Notes: generated by a model from the letters alone, not told the origin. A stretch of 64,000 bases of DNA from Nocardioides sp. (GCA_002729525.1 PBYI01000008.1:222564-286563), one strand, 5' to 3'. Shown: positions 29,573-38,705, counted from the stretch's first letter. A program made the numbers and translations.

Positions 29573-31035
29573 CCGAGCTGCTCACCGGCCCGCTGCTCGC
29601 CGGCACCCGGGCGACGCCCGACCTCGACCCCTTCCTCGTCGTCCGCGCCGACGACCACGCCACCGTCGCCGCCTACCGGGCGCTGCGCCGCGCGGTCTTC
29701 GTCGACGAGCAGGGGCTCTTCAGCGGCTCCGACGCCGACTCCGTCGACGACGACCCGCGTACGACGGTGCTGGTCGCCCGTGCTCCGGACGGCGAGGTGC
29801 TCGGCGGCGTGCGGGTGCACCCGTCGCACCACCCGGCCGCCCTCGCGGCGGGCGCGGAGCACCGGGACCTGGGCTGGTGGAGCGGCAGCCGGCTCGTCGT
29901 CGCCCCCGACGCCCGCACCCACCTCGGCGTGGGCGCCGCGCTCGTGCGCGCCGCCTGCGCCGCCGCCGAGCAGGCAGGGGCGCTGCGCTTCGACGCCACC
30001 GTGCAGGCCCAGAACGCCGTCCTCTTCCGCCGCCTCGGCTGGAGCGTCGGCGACGCCCTGGAGCTGCACGGCCACCCGCACGTGCGGGTCGACTGGCCCG
30101 TCGCGCGGGTGCAGCGGCTCGTGGAGCAGACCAAGGCCGACCTCGGCGGGCTGCTCGCCGGTGTGCCGCACGACCTCTCGGTCGGCGCTGCCGCCCCCGG
30201 CTACACCGGCGACGACGGAGCCCCGGTGCCCGGCACCGACGTGGTCGCCGCCTGCGACGCGATCCTGCCCGCGATGGTCGAGCGCGACCCCGAGTGGGCC
30301 GGCTGGTGCGCGGTGCTCGTCAACCTCAACGACCTCGCCGCCATGGGCGCCGTCCCCACCGGCCTGCTGGACGCCCTCGGCGCCCGCGACGCGTCCTTCG
30401 CCCGCCGGGTGCTGCGCGGCCTCGTCGACGGCGCCCGTGCCTGGGGCGTGCCGGTCCTCGGCGGCCACACCCAGCTCGGCGTACCGGCCTCGCTGTCGGT
30501 GACGGCGCTCGGCCGTGTCGACGCCGCCGCCGGACGTCGCCCGGTGCCGGGCGGCGGCGGCCGCCCCGGCGACACGCTGCGCCTGACCGCCGACCTCGGC
30601 GGAGGCTGGCGGCACGGGTACGCCGGCCGCCAGTGGGACTCCACCTCCCACCGCACGCCCACCGAGCTGCGCGCCCAGGGGCGCGTGGTCGTCGACCTCG
30701 ACCCGGCGGCCGCCAAGGACGTCTCGATGAGCGGCGTCGTCGGCACCACCGGCATGCTCGCCGAGGCCAGCGGCTGCCGAGCGGTGCTCGACGTCGCGTC
30801 GGTGCCGCAGCCGGCGGTCGCCGCTGCCGGTGACTGGCTCACCTGCTTCCCGGGCTTCGCCATGGTCACCGCCCACCGACCGGGCGTCGCCGACCGCAGC
30901 GGCGCCCTGCCCGCCACCGTCGAGTCCGCCCCCTGCGGCGAGCTCGTGCCCGGCGCCGGGGTCTCCCTGCGCTGGCCCGACGGCACCACCACCGACGCGG
31001 TCACCGGCCCGGTGACCGGACAGGGGACGGCATGA
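29569..31035 (+). CDS. GNAT acetyltransferase fused to AIR-synthase-like domain, MSMEG_0567 family
   Basis: A 488-residue fusion. Residues about 15-160 are a GNAT fold (AYRALRRAVFVDEQGLFSG; WSGSRLVVAPDARTHLGVGAALVRAACAAAEQAGAL; AVLFRRLGW). Residues 175-485 are PurM/AIR-synthase-like: GDDGAPVPGTDVVAACDAILPAMV, AVLVNLNDLAAMGAVPTG and GGHTQLGVPASLSVTALG, with the ATP-binding Asp residues. In cyanobacteria these are two proteins (Sll0786, Sll0787); mycobacteria have the fusion. It may acylate and activate an amide- or nitrile-related intermediate; inference. It overlaps both neighbours by four bases. Confidence 0.9.
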   Translation: MTELLTGPLLAGTRATPDLDPFLVVRADDHATVAAYRALRRAVFVDEQGLFSGSDADSVDDDPRTTVLVARAPDGEVLGGVRVHPSHHPAALAAGAEHRDLGWWSGSRLVVAPDARTHLGVGAALVRAACAAAEQAGALRFDATVQAQNAVLFRRLGWSVGDALELHGHPHVRVDWPVARVQRLVEQTKADLGGLLAGVPHDLSVGAAAPGYTGDDGAPVPGTDVVAACDAILPAMVERDPEWAGWCAVLVNLNDLAAMGAVPTGLLDALGARDASFARRVLRGLVDGARAWGVPVLGGHTQLGVPASLSVTALGRVDAAAGRRPVPGGGGRPGDTLRLTADLGGGWRHGYAGRQWDSTSHRTPTELRAQGRVVVDLDPAAAKDVSMSGVVGTTGMLAEASGCRAVLDVASVPQPAVAAAGDWLTCFPGFAMVTAHRPGVADRSGALPATVESAPCGELVPGAGVSLRWPDGTTTDAVTGPVTGQGTA

Positions 31036-31973
31036 CCGACCAGACCACACCCAGTCCCGCCTCCGCCACCAGCCCTGCCCGGAGCGACCTCACCGTCGCC
31101 GCCGTGGCCGAGGAGTTCGGGCGCGACGTCGAGGCCAACCTCGCCCGTGTCGGCGAGCTCGTCGCCGACGCTCGCGCCCGAGGGGTGCGGCTGCTGGCGC
31201 TGCCCGAGGCGTGCCTCGGCGGCTACCTCTCCGTGCTCGGCAGCGGCCGCGACGGCACGCACGACGAGCGCCCGGCCGACCTGCCGCCGGTGATGGACGT
31301 CGACGGCCCGGAGGTACGCCGGGTGCGCGAGCTCGCGCGTGAGATGACCGTGGTCGTCGGCTTCTGCGAGAGCGACGGCGACCAGCGCTACAACTCCGCC
31401 GCCGTCGTCTCCGGCGACGGCGTGCACGCGGTCTACCGCAAGACCCACCAGCCGCTCGGCGAGAGCCTGTACTACGCCCCCGGCGACGAGCTCGTCGCGC
31501 ACGAGACACCGGTCGGCCGCCTCGGCGTGCTGATCTGCTACGACAAGGCCTTCCCCGAGGCGGCCCGCGCGCTCGCCGTCGACGGCGCCGAGGTCATCAC
31601 CTGCATCTCGGCCTGGCCGGCGTCGCGCACCGCGACGTCGACCGACCTCTCCCAGGACCGCTGGACCCAGCGCTTCGGCATCTTCGACCAGGCCCGCGCG
31701 TTGGAGAACCAGGTGCTATGGGTCGCCTCCAACCAGTCGGGCACGTTCGGCAAGCTCCGCTTCGTCGCCAACGCCAAGGTCGTCGGCCCGGGCGGCGACG
31801 TCCTCGCGACGACCGGCACCGGCGCCGGCACCGCGGTGGCCACCCTCGACGTCGAGGGAGCGCTCTCCACGGCCCGCCGCGCGATGTTCCACCTGCGCGA
31901 CCGCCGTCCGGAGATCTACCCCGCCGAGCTGGCCACCAGCACCGCCCTCGCCAAGGAGCACGCGCATGCCTGA
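31032..31973 (+). CDS. Nit1-type nitrilase of the Nit1C cluster
   Basis: A 313-residue carbon-nitrogen hydrolase that would convert a nitrile to its acid plus ammonia. The catalytic triad is intact: Glu59 (LPEACLGG), Lys137 (YRKTHQP), Cys169 (LICYDKAF). The CYDKAFPEAAR segment and late NQSGTFGKLRFVANAKVVGPGGDVLA are Nit1 hallmarks. This nitrilase is the defining enzyme of the cluster, linked in other bacteria to nitrile or cyanide assimilation. Start ATG 31032 overlaps the previous stop; an N-terminal extension of about 18 residues is Ser/Pro/Ala-rich. It overlaps the next gene by eight bases. Confidence 0.93.
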   Translation: MTDQTTPSPASATSPARSDLTVAAVAEEFGRDVEANLARVGELVADARARGVRLLALPEACLGGYLSVLGSGRDGTHDERPADLPPVMDVDGPEVRRVRELAREMTVVVGFCESDGDQRYNSAAVVSGDGVHAVYRKTHQPLGESLYYAPGDELVAHETPVGRLGVLICYDKAFPEAARALAVDGAEVITCISAWPASRTATSTDLSQDRWTQRFGIFDQARALENQVLWVASNQSGTFGKLRFVANAKVVGPGGDVLATTGTGAGTAVATLDVEGALSTARRAMFHLRDRRPEIYPAELATSTALAKEHAHA

Positions 31974-32289
31974 GATGACCTTCGCCGTCACCTGGCCCGA
32001 CGGCACCGAGCGGGAGTACTACAGCCCGTCGCTCGTCGTGCACGACTTCCTCGTCAGCGGCGAGGAGTACACCGTGCTCGACCTCGTCGGGCGCACCGAG
32101 CGGGCGCTCCAGGTCGCCAGCGACCGGGTGGCCGAGAAGTTCGGCTTCGCCTGCACCTCCGCGGCCGCCACCCGGCAGGAGGTGCTCGCCGACGCCGGCC
32201 ACCACGACCCGGCGGCGACCGTCCGGGTCGGGCGGATGCACCCGCCGCTGCCGGCGCCGGACCCCAGGACCCAGGGAGCCACCTCGTGA
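31966..32289 (+). CDS. Nitrogen-starvation response protein, MSMEG_0570 family
   Basis: A 107-residue protein characteristic of Nit1C clusters: MTFAVTWPDGTEREYYSPSLVVHDFLVSGEEYTV, then a helix (VGRTERALQVASDRVAEKFGFACTSA). It has no known biochemical activity. The fold is likely a small alpha/beta unit. It begins within the nitrilase gene (eight-base overlap) and ends overlapping the flavoprotein start by four bases, indicating tight translational coupling and probably equal protein amounts. A Pro-rich tail (PPLPAPDPRTQG) is seen. Confidence 0.9.
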   Translation: MPEMTFAVTWPDGTEREYYSPSLVVHDFLVSGEEYTVLDLVGRTERALQVASDRVAEKFGFACTSAAATRQEVLADAGHHDPAATVRVGRMHPPLPAPDPRTQGATS

Positions 32290-33593
32290 CCCAGCCCGTG
32301 CACCGCACCACCGTCGTCGTGGTCGGGGGTGGCCAGGCTGGACTCGCCACCAGCTGGTTCCTCACCCGCGACGAGGTCGACCACGTCGTGCTCGAGGCCG
32401 CCACTGCTGCCCACGAGTGGGCCGACAGCCGCTGGGACGCCTTCACCCTCGTCACGCCCAACTGGCACTGCCGGCTCCCCGGCTACGCCTACGACGGCCC
32501 CGACCCCGACGGCTTCATGACCCGCGACGAGGTGGTCGACTGGCTCGCCGGCTACGCACCGACGTTCGGCCCGCCGCTGCGCGAGCACACCGCGGCGACC
32601 CGGCTCACCGAGGCGACCGACGGCGGCTTCGTGCTGGAGGCCGTCGGCCCCGACGGTCCCGAGACCTGGCACTGCGACCACGTCGTGGTGTGCACCGGCG
32701 GCTACCACACGCCGATCGTGCCGCCGTGGGCCCCGACCCTCTCGGCCGACGTGCACCAGCTGCACTCCGCCGACTACAAGAAGCCCGAACAGCTGCCCGA
32801 CGGCGCGGTACTCGTCGTCGGCAGCGGGCAGTCCGGCGCCCAGATCGCCGAGGACCTCCACCTCGCCGGGCGGCAGGTGCACCTCGCGCTCGGCGACGCC
32901 CCGCGCGTGGCGCGCACCTACCGCGGTCGCGACTGCATGACCTGGCTGGCCGACATGGGCCTGTACGACGTCCCGGTGGCGTCGTACCCCGGAGGCGTCG
33001 CCGCGCGGGAGAAGACCAACCACTACGTCACCGGCCGCGACGGCGGGCGCGACCTCGACCTGCGCGCGTTCGCGGCCGACGGGATGCGCCTGCACGGCCT
33101 GCTCGACGGGCTCGTGGACGGCGCCGGAGGCTCGACGGTGCGGTTCCGCCCGACCACGCGCGCCGCCCTGGACGACGCCGACGCCGTCTACAACTCCATC
33201 TGCCGCGACATCGACCGGCACATCGCCGCGCAGGGAATCGACGCCCCGCCGCCGTCGCAGTACGAGCCGGTGTGGGAGCCGCCGGCCGAGGAGGACCTCG
33301 ACCTCGACCTGGCCGCGTCCGGGGTGACCGGCGTGGTGTGGGCGATCGGCTACCGCGCCGACTACCGGTGGATCGACGTCGGCGTGTTCACCGGCCAGGG
33401 CCGGCCGACCCACGTGCGGGGCACCACCTCCGTGCCGGGTCTGCACTTCCTCGGCCTCCCGTGGCTGCACACCTGGGGCTCGGGCCGGTTCCTCGGCATC
33501 GCGCGCGACGCCGAGCACGTGGCCGGACAGGTCGTCGCCGCCGAGCGCGCGGCGGCGTCGTCGCTGGCCGGGGTGACCCGCCTGGCGCGCTGA
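32286..33593 (+). CDS. Flavin-dependent oxidoreductase, MSMEG_0569 family
   Basis: A 435-residue FAD/NAD(P)H monooxygenase-like flavoprotein. The FAD motif is VVVVGGGQAGLATSWFL at the N-terminus. The NADPH-binding Rossmann motif is LVVGSGQSGAQIAEDL around residue 180. PNWHCRLPGYAYDGPDPDGFM is characteristic of the Nit1C flavoprotein, and GVVWAIGYRADYRW is the late FAD loop. Probably N- or C-hydroxylation of the pathway intermediate; unproven. GTG 32286 overlaps the previous stop (GTGA). The pseudo-nitrilase follows after 27 bases. Confidence 0.92.
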   Translation: MTQPVHRTTVVVVGGGQAGLATSWFLTRDEVDHVVLEAATAAHEWADSRWDAFTLVTPNWHCRLPGYAYDGPDPDGFMTRDEVVDWLAGYAPTFGPPLREHTAATRLTEATDGGFVLEAVGPDGPETWHCDHVVVCTGGYHTPIVPPWAPTLSADVHQLHSADYKKPEQLPDGAVLVVGSGQSGAQIAEDLHLAGRQVHLALGDAPRVARTYRGRDCMTWLADMGLYDVPVASYPGGVAAREKTNHYVTGRDGGRDLDLRAFAADGMRLHGLLDGLVDGAGGSTVRFRPTTRAALDDADAVYNSICRDIDRHIAAQGIDAPPPSQYEPVWEPPAEEDLDLDLAASGVTGVVWAIGYRADYRWIDVGVFTGQGRPTHVRGTTSVPGLHFLGLPWLHTWGSGRFLGIARDAEHVAGQVVAAERAAASSLAGVTRLAR

Positions 33594-33620
33594 GCGCCGG
33601 ACCTCTGGGAGCCTGAGCCC

Positions 33621-34484
33621 GTGCCCGTACGCCGCCTCGCCGCCGTCGCCGCCCAGTTCGGCCGCGACGTGCACCGCGCCGTCGCCAAGCTCGAGGGCAT
33701 CGTCGGCGAGGCACGCGACGCCGGCGTCGGGCTCCTGGTGCTCCCCGACGCGACCCTCGGCGGCTACCTCTCCGACCTGCGCGACCCCGACCCGCGCGAC
33801 CTGCCGACGGCGCTCGACGAGGACTCCCCGTTCGTGCAGCGGGTGCGCGAGCTCGCCGGACCGATGGTGGTGTGCCTCGGTCTGGCCGAGGAGGTCGTCG
33901 AGGACGGCGAGGCGCGGCTCTACAACGCCGCCCTCGCGCTCACCGGCGACGGCGTGCTCGGCCGGCACCGCAAGGTGCACCAGCCCGCCGGCGAGTCGAA
34001 GGTGTACGCCGCGGGCTCGACGTTCGACGCCTTCGACACCCCGGTCGGGCGGATGGGGATGCTCATCGACTACGACAAGACGTTCCCGGAGGCCGCGCGC
34101 ACGCTCGCTCTCGACGGCGCCCAGGTGCTGGCCTGCCTCTCGGCGTGGCCGGCCTCGGTCACCGACCGCGCGAGCCGGCTCCCCCAGGACCGCCAGTCGC
34201 GCCTGTTCGACCTCTACGACCAGGCCCGCGCGGCGGAGAACCAGGTCGTGCTGCTGTCGTCCAACCAGACCGGTGTGATGGGCGGGCTGCGCTTCCTGGG
34301 CCAGGCCAAGGTGGTCGGCCCCGGCGGCGACGTGCTGGCCCGCACCGGCGCGAAGGGCGGCATGGCCGTCGCCGAGCTGGACGTCGAGGCGGAGGTCGCG
34401 CGCTCGCGCCGGGTGCTGCACCACCTGGCCGAGCTCAGCCCGGACGCCTACCGGTGCCCGCCCGTGCCCGAGGTGCACCCGTGA
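33621..34484 (+). CDS. Nitrilase-fold protein with both key catalytic residues replaced
   Basis: A 287-residue paralogue of the Nit1 nitrilase of the same operon, aligning end to end apart from a shorter N-terminus. The catalytic Cys is Asp150 (GMLIDYDKTF against GVLICYDKAF) and the catalytic Glu is Asp43 (LPDATLGG against LPEACLGG); Lys118 is kept. Codons are clean GAC at 33747 and 34068 with no frameshift, so the gene is maintained. It cannot use the Cys nucleophile, hence it is predicted to be a pseudoenzyme, a binding subunit, or an enzyme of altered chemistry. GTG 33621 has GGGAG at 33607-33611. The next start overlaps by four bases. Confidence 0.87.
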   Translation: MPVRRLAAVAAQFGRDVHRAVAKLEGIVGEARDAGVGLLVLPDATLGGYLSDLRDPDPRDLPTALDEDSPFVQRVRELAGPMVVCLGLAEEVVEDGEARLYNAALALTGDGVLGRHRKVHQPAGESKVYAAGSTFDAFDTPVGRMGMLIDYDKTFPEAARTLALDGAQVLACLSAWPASVTDRASRLPQDRQSRLFDLYDQARAAENQVVLLSSNQTGVMGGLRFLGQAKVVGPGGDVLARTGAKGGMAVAELDVEAEVARSRRVLHHLAELSPDAYRCPPVPEVHP

Positions 34485-35608
34485 CCCGGTTGCGGGTCGC
34501 GCTGCTCACCTACTCCACGAAGCCTCGCGGGGGCGTGGTCCACACCCTCGCGCTGGCCGAGGCGCTCGTGCGCACCGGCCGGGGCGAGGGGGTGGACGTC
34601 GACGTGTGGACGCTCGGCCGGGGCGGCGACACGACCTTCTTCCGTCCGGTCGCGGACGGCGTCGGCGTGCGGGCGGTGCCGTTCGAGGCCCGCGACGACG
34701 AGCCGGTCGGCGACCGGATCGTGCGCTCGATCGCGGTGCTCGGCGAGGCCTTCGGCCGCGAGCGGGCGGCGTACGATGTCGTGCACGCGCAGGACTGCAT
34801 CAGCGCCAACGCCGCGCTGCCGTGCGTGCGGACGATCCACCACCTCGACACGTTCACCACTCCCGAGCTCGCCGCCTGCCACGAGCGCGCCGTGGTCGAG
34901 CCGCACACCCGCGTCTGCGTGTCGGCGGCGGTGGCCGCGGAGGTCCGCGCCGGCTGGGGCCTGGACCCGACCGTGATCCCCAACGGCGTCGACGCCGCGC
35001 GGTTCGCGGCCGGGGTGGCGGACGCCGCGCGGTGGCGGACCCGGCTGGGCCGCTACGTGCTCGGCCTCGGCGGCATCGAGCCCCGCAAGGGCACCCGCGA
35101 CCTGCTGGCGGCATACGCCCTGCTCCGCGAGCGGCACCCGGACGTCGCGCTCGTGCTGGCCGGCGGGGAGACGCTCTTCGACTACCGCGACTACCGCGCG
35201 GCCTTCGACGCCGACGCCGCCCGCCTCGGCGTCGCGCCGGTCGAGCTCGGCGTCGTGCCGGACGACGACCTGCCCGGGCTCGTGGCCGGGGCCGCGGCGA
35301 TGGGGTTCTGCTCGACTAAGGAGGGCTTCGGCCTGGCCGCGATGGAGTCGCTGGCGGCCGGGGTGCCGGTCGTGGCGCGGGACCTGCCGGTGCTGCGCGA
35401 GGTGTACGGCGACACCGTCGGCTACGGCACCGACGCTGCCTCCTTCGCCGCCGCGCTCGACGCCGCCCTGACCACGCCGGCCGCCCCGGCGGCCGGGCGC
35501 GAGCTGGCCCGGTCCTACACCTGGGGCGCCGCCGCCCGGGCGCACCTGGAGCTTTACCGCGGCCTGTCCCGCGGCCTGGTCCCGGGGGCCGACGGCGCCC
35601 GTGCCTGA
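34481..35608 (+). CDS. Glycosyltransferase family 4, MSMEG_0565 family
   Basis: A 375-residue GT-B glycosyltransferase of the GT4 group. N-terminal LTYSTKPRGGVVHTLALAEAL has the glycine-rich donor-side loop. C-terminal GIEPRKGTRDLLAAYALL and EGFGLAAMESLAAGVPVVA form the E-x7-E sugar-nucleotide site. This family accompanies Nit1C clusters in actinobacteria, and a sugar is presumably attached to the pathway product; acceptor unknown. GTG 34481 overlaps the pseudo-nitrilase stop (GTGA). It overlaps the AMP ligase start by eight bases. Confidence 0.9.
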   Translation: MTRLRVALLTYSTKPRGGVVHTLALAEALVRTGRGEGVDVDVWTLGRGGDTTFFRPVADGVGVRAVPFEARDDEPVGDRIVRSIAVLGEAFGRERAAYDVVHAQDCISANAALPCVRTIHHLDTFTTPELAACHERAVVEPHTRVCVSAAVAAEVRAGWGLDPTVIPNGVDAARFAAGVADAARWRTRLGRYVLGLGGIEPRKGTRDLLAAYALLRERHPDVALVLAGGETLFDYRDYRAAFDADAARLGVAPVELGVVPDDDLPGLVAGAAAMGFCSTKEGFGLAAMESLAAGVPVVARDLPVLREVYGDTVGYGTDAASFAAALDAALTTPAAPAAGRELARSYTWGAAARAHLELYRGLSRGLVPGADGARA

Positions 35609-37010
35609 CCTGCCGATCGGCGCCGCGCTGCGCCGGCTCGCGGAGGCCGCGCCGCAGCGGGCGGCGGTCGTCCAGGGGGACGTCACGCTCACCCGGGCCG
35701 ACCTGGTGGACCGGGCCGAGGCCGTCGCCCGGTGGTGGGTGCGCGACGGCCTGCGGGTCGACGACGTCGTCGCGGTCGCGCTCCCCACCGGCCCCGACCT
35801 GCTCGTCGCCTGTGCCGCCGCCTGGACGGCCGGCGCCACCCCGCTCGTGCTCTCCCCCGACCTGCCGGTCGCGGAGCGGAGGAGCCTGCTGGCTGCTGTG
35901 GACGTCGCCCGCCTCGTCGACCGCCCCCTGCCGACCCGGGTCGGGGACGTGCCGCCCGGCCCGCCGCTCGGCGACCCGGAGCGGCGCGTGGCCGCCGGCT
36001 GGAAGATCTCGCCGTCGTCGGGGTCGACGGGCCTGCCGAAGCTCGTCCGCGCCACCGCTCCCGCCCGCGTCGACCCCTCCCGCGGCGTCACGTCCTTCCT
36101 GCCGGCCGAGCAGGTGCAGCTGGTCTCCGCACCGCTCTCCCACAGCGCACCCCTCACCTACGCCGCCCGCGGTCTGATGACCGGCCACACGCTGGTGCTG
36201 GCCGGCGGGGGCTTCGACCCCGGGGAGTGGCTCCGACTGGTCGCCCGGCACCGGGTCACCTGGGCCCTGCTCGTCCCGACCACGATGCTGCGGGTCTGGC
36301 GCCACCCCGACCGGGCCAGCGCCGACGTCTCCTCGCTGCGCACCCTGCTGCACCTCGGCGCGCCCTGCCCGCCGTGGCTCAAGCGCGCCTGGCTGGGCTG
36401 GCTCGGGCCCGACCGCGTCACCGAGGTGTACGCCGGCACCGAGTCCGCCGGCGTCGTCGTCTGCGGCGGGCACGACTGGCTGGCCCGCCCCGGGACCGTC
36501 GGCCGCCCGGTCGGCGGCACCGAGCTGCGGGTGGTCGACCCCGACGGCGTGCCCGTCCCGGCCGGCGCCGAGGGGCTGGTCGAGATGCGCCGTCCGCGCG
36601 CGACGTACGCCTACGTCGGACGGCCGACGCCGGGCGACGGCGACCCGGCCGCGTGGCACACCCTCGGCGACCTCGGGCACCTCGACGCCGACGGCTGGTT
36701 GCACCTCGCCGGGCGGGCGGACGACGTCGTCACCACCGGTGGCGTCTCGGTGCACCCGGCCCCCGTGGAGGCCGCGATCGAGGCGCACCCGGCGGTCCGC
36801 TCGGCCCTCGTCGTCGGGCGCCCGGACGACGACCTCGGCGAGCGGCTGCACGCCGTGGTGGACGGCGCCGGGGCGGGCCTCGGCGCCGCCGAGCTCACCG
36901 CGTGGCTCGGCGAGCGCGTCGACCGGGACGCCCGACCGCGCTCGTGGGAGGTCGTCGACCGGCCGCTGCGCGACGCGGCCGGCAAGGCCCGGCGACGCGA
37001 CTGGCGCTGA
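35601..37010 (+). CDS. AMP-binding acyl/aryl-acid ligase at end of Nit1C operon
   Basis: A 469-residue adenylate-forming enzyme, slightly short for the ANL superfamily. The ATP P-loop is SSGSTGLPK. YAGTESAG is the A5-like motif, DLGHLDADGWLHLAGRADD the A7/A8 region, and GKARR near the C-terminus contains the catalytic Lys. It would activate a carboxylic acid (for example one released by the nitrilase) as adenylate or CoA thioester; inference from position. GTG 35601 overlaps the glycosyltransferase stop by eight bases. It converges on the aldo/keto reductase with only nine bases between. Confidence 0.88.
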   Translation: MPDLPIGAALRRLAEAAPQRAAVVQGDVTLTRADLVDRAEAVARWWVRDGLRVDDVVAVALPTGPDLLVACAAAWTAGATPLVLSPDLPVAERRSLLAAVDVARLVDRPLPTRVGDVPPGPPLGDPERRVAAGWKISPSSGSTGLPKLVRATAPARVDPSRGVTSFLPAEQVQLVSAPLSHSAPLTYAARGLMTGHTLVLAGGGFDPGEWLRLVARHRVTWALLVPTTMLRVWRHPDRASADVSSLRTLLHLGAPCPPWLKRAWLGWLGPDRVTEVYAGTESAGVVVCGGHDWLARPGTVGRPVGGTELRVVDPDGVPVPAGAEGLVEMRRPRATYAYVGRPTPGDGDPAAWHTLGDLGHLDADGWLHLAGRADDVVTTGGVSVHPAPVEAAIEAHPAVRSALVVGRPDDDLGERLHAVVDGAGAGLGAAELTAWLGERVDRDARPRSWEVVDRPLRDAAGKARRRDWR

Positions 37011-37019
37011 GCGCGGGGC

Positions 37020-38039
37020 TCACCAGCGCGGGTGGACCTCCGCCCGCAGGTGCCCGTCGTAGATCGCGGTGACGCCGTCCCGGAAGGCCTTCGGGAGCGG
37101 CCCCACGCGACCGGCAGCGGCGTTGGACGCCGCCTGCGCCGCATTGCGGGCGCCCGGGATGACGGTCGTGACACCGGGCTGGTCGACCACCCAGGCGAGG
37201 GCCGCCTGTGCCGGGCTGAGCCCGGGCAGGTGCTCGGCGGCCAGCGCGGAGAACTCCCGCGCAGCCTGCACGCCGGTCGCGTAGTCGACCCCGGAGAACG
37301 TCTCGCCGATGTCGAAGGCGCTGCCGTCGCGGTTGTAGGTGCGGTGGTCGTCGGCGGCGAACGTGGTGGCGAGGTCGTAGCGGCCCGACAGCAGGCCGGA
37401 GGCCAGCGGCACCCGCGCCACGATGCCCACCCCCGCCGCGGCCGCCGCGGGCAGCACCTCGTCGAGCGGCTTGAGCCGGAAGGCGTTGAGGATGATCTGC
37501 ACGCTCGCGACGTGCGGCCGCGCGATGGCGGCCAGCGCCTGCTCGCACGTCTCGACCGAGACGCCGTACGCCGCGACCGCACCGGACTCCACCAGCGCGT
37601 CCAGGGCGTCGTACGTCGCGTCGTCGTCGATGACCGCCGACGGCGGGCAGTGCAGCTGCACGAGGTCGAGGGTGTCGACGCCGAGGTTGCGCCGCGACCG
37701 GTCGGTCCACGCCCGGAAGTGCTCGGCCGTGTACGACGCCGGCACCTGCTCGGCCCGCCGCCCCATCTTGGTGGCGACCAGGACGTCGAGGTCGGGCCGG
37801 CCGGCCAGCAGCCGGCCGATGACCTGCTCGCTGCGTCCGTCGCCGTACACGTCGGCGGTGTCGAGCAGCGTCACGCCGTCGGCGACCGCGGCCTCGAGGA
37901 CGGCCAGCGCGTCCGACTCCGAGACGTCGCCCCAGTCGGCGCCCAGCTGCCAGGTGCCGAGGCCGAGGACGGAGACGTCACGGCCGGTGCGCGGGAGCGG
38001 ACGGTGGGGCAGGTGCTGGGCGTGCTGGCCGGTGCTCAT
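37020..38039 (-). CDS. Aldo/keto reductase
   Basis: A 339-residue (alpha/beta)8 NADPH-dependent reductase. The catalytic tetrad is Asp and Tyr in LLDTADVYGDGRSE, Lys in VATKMG, and His in LVQLHCPP. ITVIPG-like TTVIPGARN near residue 295 is the cofactor phosphate loop. Substrate unknown. ATG 38039 is a few residues ahead of the first strand (LPRTGRDVSVLGLGTWQLG). Opposite strand to the Nit1C operon; unlikely to be part of it. Confidence 0.9.
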   Translation of the reverse strand: MSTGQHAQHLPHRPLPRTGRDVSVLGLGTWQLGADWGDVSESDALAVLEAAVADGVTLLDTADVYGDGRSEQVIGRLLAGRPDLDVLVATKMGRRAEQVPASYTAEHFRAWTDRSRRNLGVDTLDLVQLHCPPSAVIDDDATYDALDALVESGAVAAYGVSVETCEQALAAIARPHVASVQIILNAFRLKPLDEVLPAAAAAGVGIVARVPLASGLLSGRYDLATTFAADDHRTYNRDGSAFDIGETFSGVDYATGVQAAREFSALAAEHLPGLSPAQAALAWVVDQPGVTTVIPGARNAAQAASNAAAGRVGPLPKAFRDGVTAIYDGHLRAEVHPRW

Positions 38040-38099
38040 CGGGTCAGTCTGCCCACGGCACCCGGGACCGGCCGTGACCGGGCTCCGGCGGCCCGCTCG

Positions 38100-38705
38100 T
38101 CAGGCGGCGTCGCGACCGCCGTCGAGGCCGAGGTCGCCCAGGTCGCCGGCACGGCGCAGGGTCGAGAGCGCGCGCAGCAGCGTCATCACGTCGTCGGCGC
38201 TCATCGGGTCGGGCAGGTCGCCCGGGTCGGGCACCGGCTCGGTGTCGACCTCGACGACGGCGTCGTGCTGCTCCGGGTGCGGTCCCCACACGTGCGCGCC
38301 GGCCTCGGCGTGTTGCCGGCCCTCGCGGACCAGGACGGTGCGGGCCGCCCCCGGGGGCAGCGGGTCCACACCCCGACGCAGCTCCGCGGAGAGCAGGACG
38401 GAGTCGACGTCGAGGCCGCGCAGGTCACGGGCGTGGTGGTGCAGCGTCGCCTCGTCGACCCCGGCCTCGAGCGCGGCGAGCAGCATCGGGGCGCCGTGGT
38501 GGCGGACCCACTCGACGCACAGCGAGGAGGGCAGGCCCTGCTGGTCGACCAGGACGAGCACCCGGTAGCGGGTGCCGAGGTCGGTGGCGCCGGCGAGGGC
38601 GTCGGCGAGGTCCTGCAGCGGCTCCTCGCCGCGCGACCGCAGCAGCGCGGCCAGGCCGGGACCGATCCCGGCAGCGAGGAGGGCGAGGAGCAGGAAGGAC
38701 GTCAT
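38100..38705 (-). CDS. Uncharacterised membrane-anchored protein
   Basis: A 201-residue protein with an N-terminal hydrophobic helix (residues 3-20, FLLLALLAAGIGPGLAALL) and a soluble mixed alpha/beta part. I do not recognise a family. Acidic Pro-rich segments (EVDTEPVPDPGDLPDPMSADD) occur near the end. ATG 38705 is preferred over the long frame to 38801 because of GGCGAGG and GGAG just before it and because the earlier residues are Cys/Arg-rich nonsense. Divergent from the PP2C gene (146 bases between starts). Confidence 0.6.
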   Translation of the reverse strand: MTSFLLLALLAAGIGPGLAALLRSRGEEPLQDLADALAGATDLGTRYRVLVLVDQQGLPSSLCVEWVRHHGAPMLLAALEAGVDEATLHHHARDLRGLDVDSVLLSAELRRGVDPLPPGAARTVLVREGRQHAEAGAHVWGPHPEQHDAVVEVDTEPVPDPGDLPDPMSADDVMTLLRALSTLRRAGDLGDLGLDGGRDAA

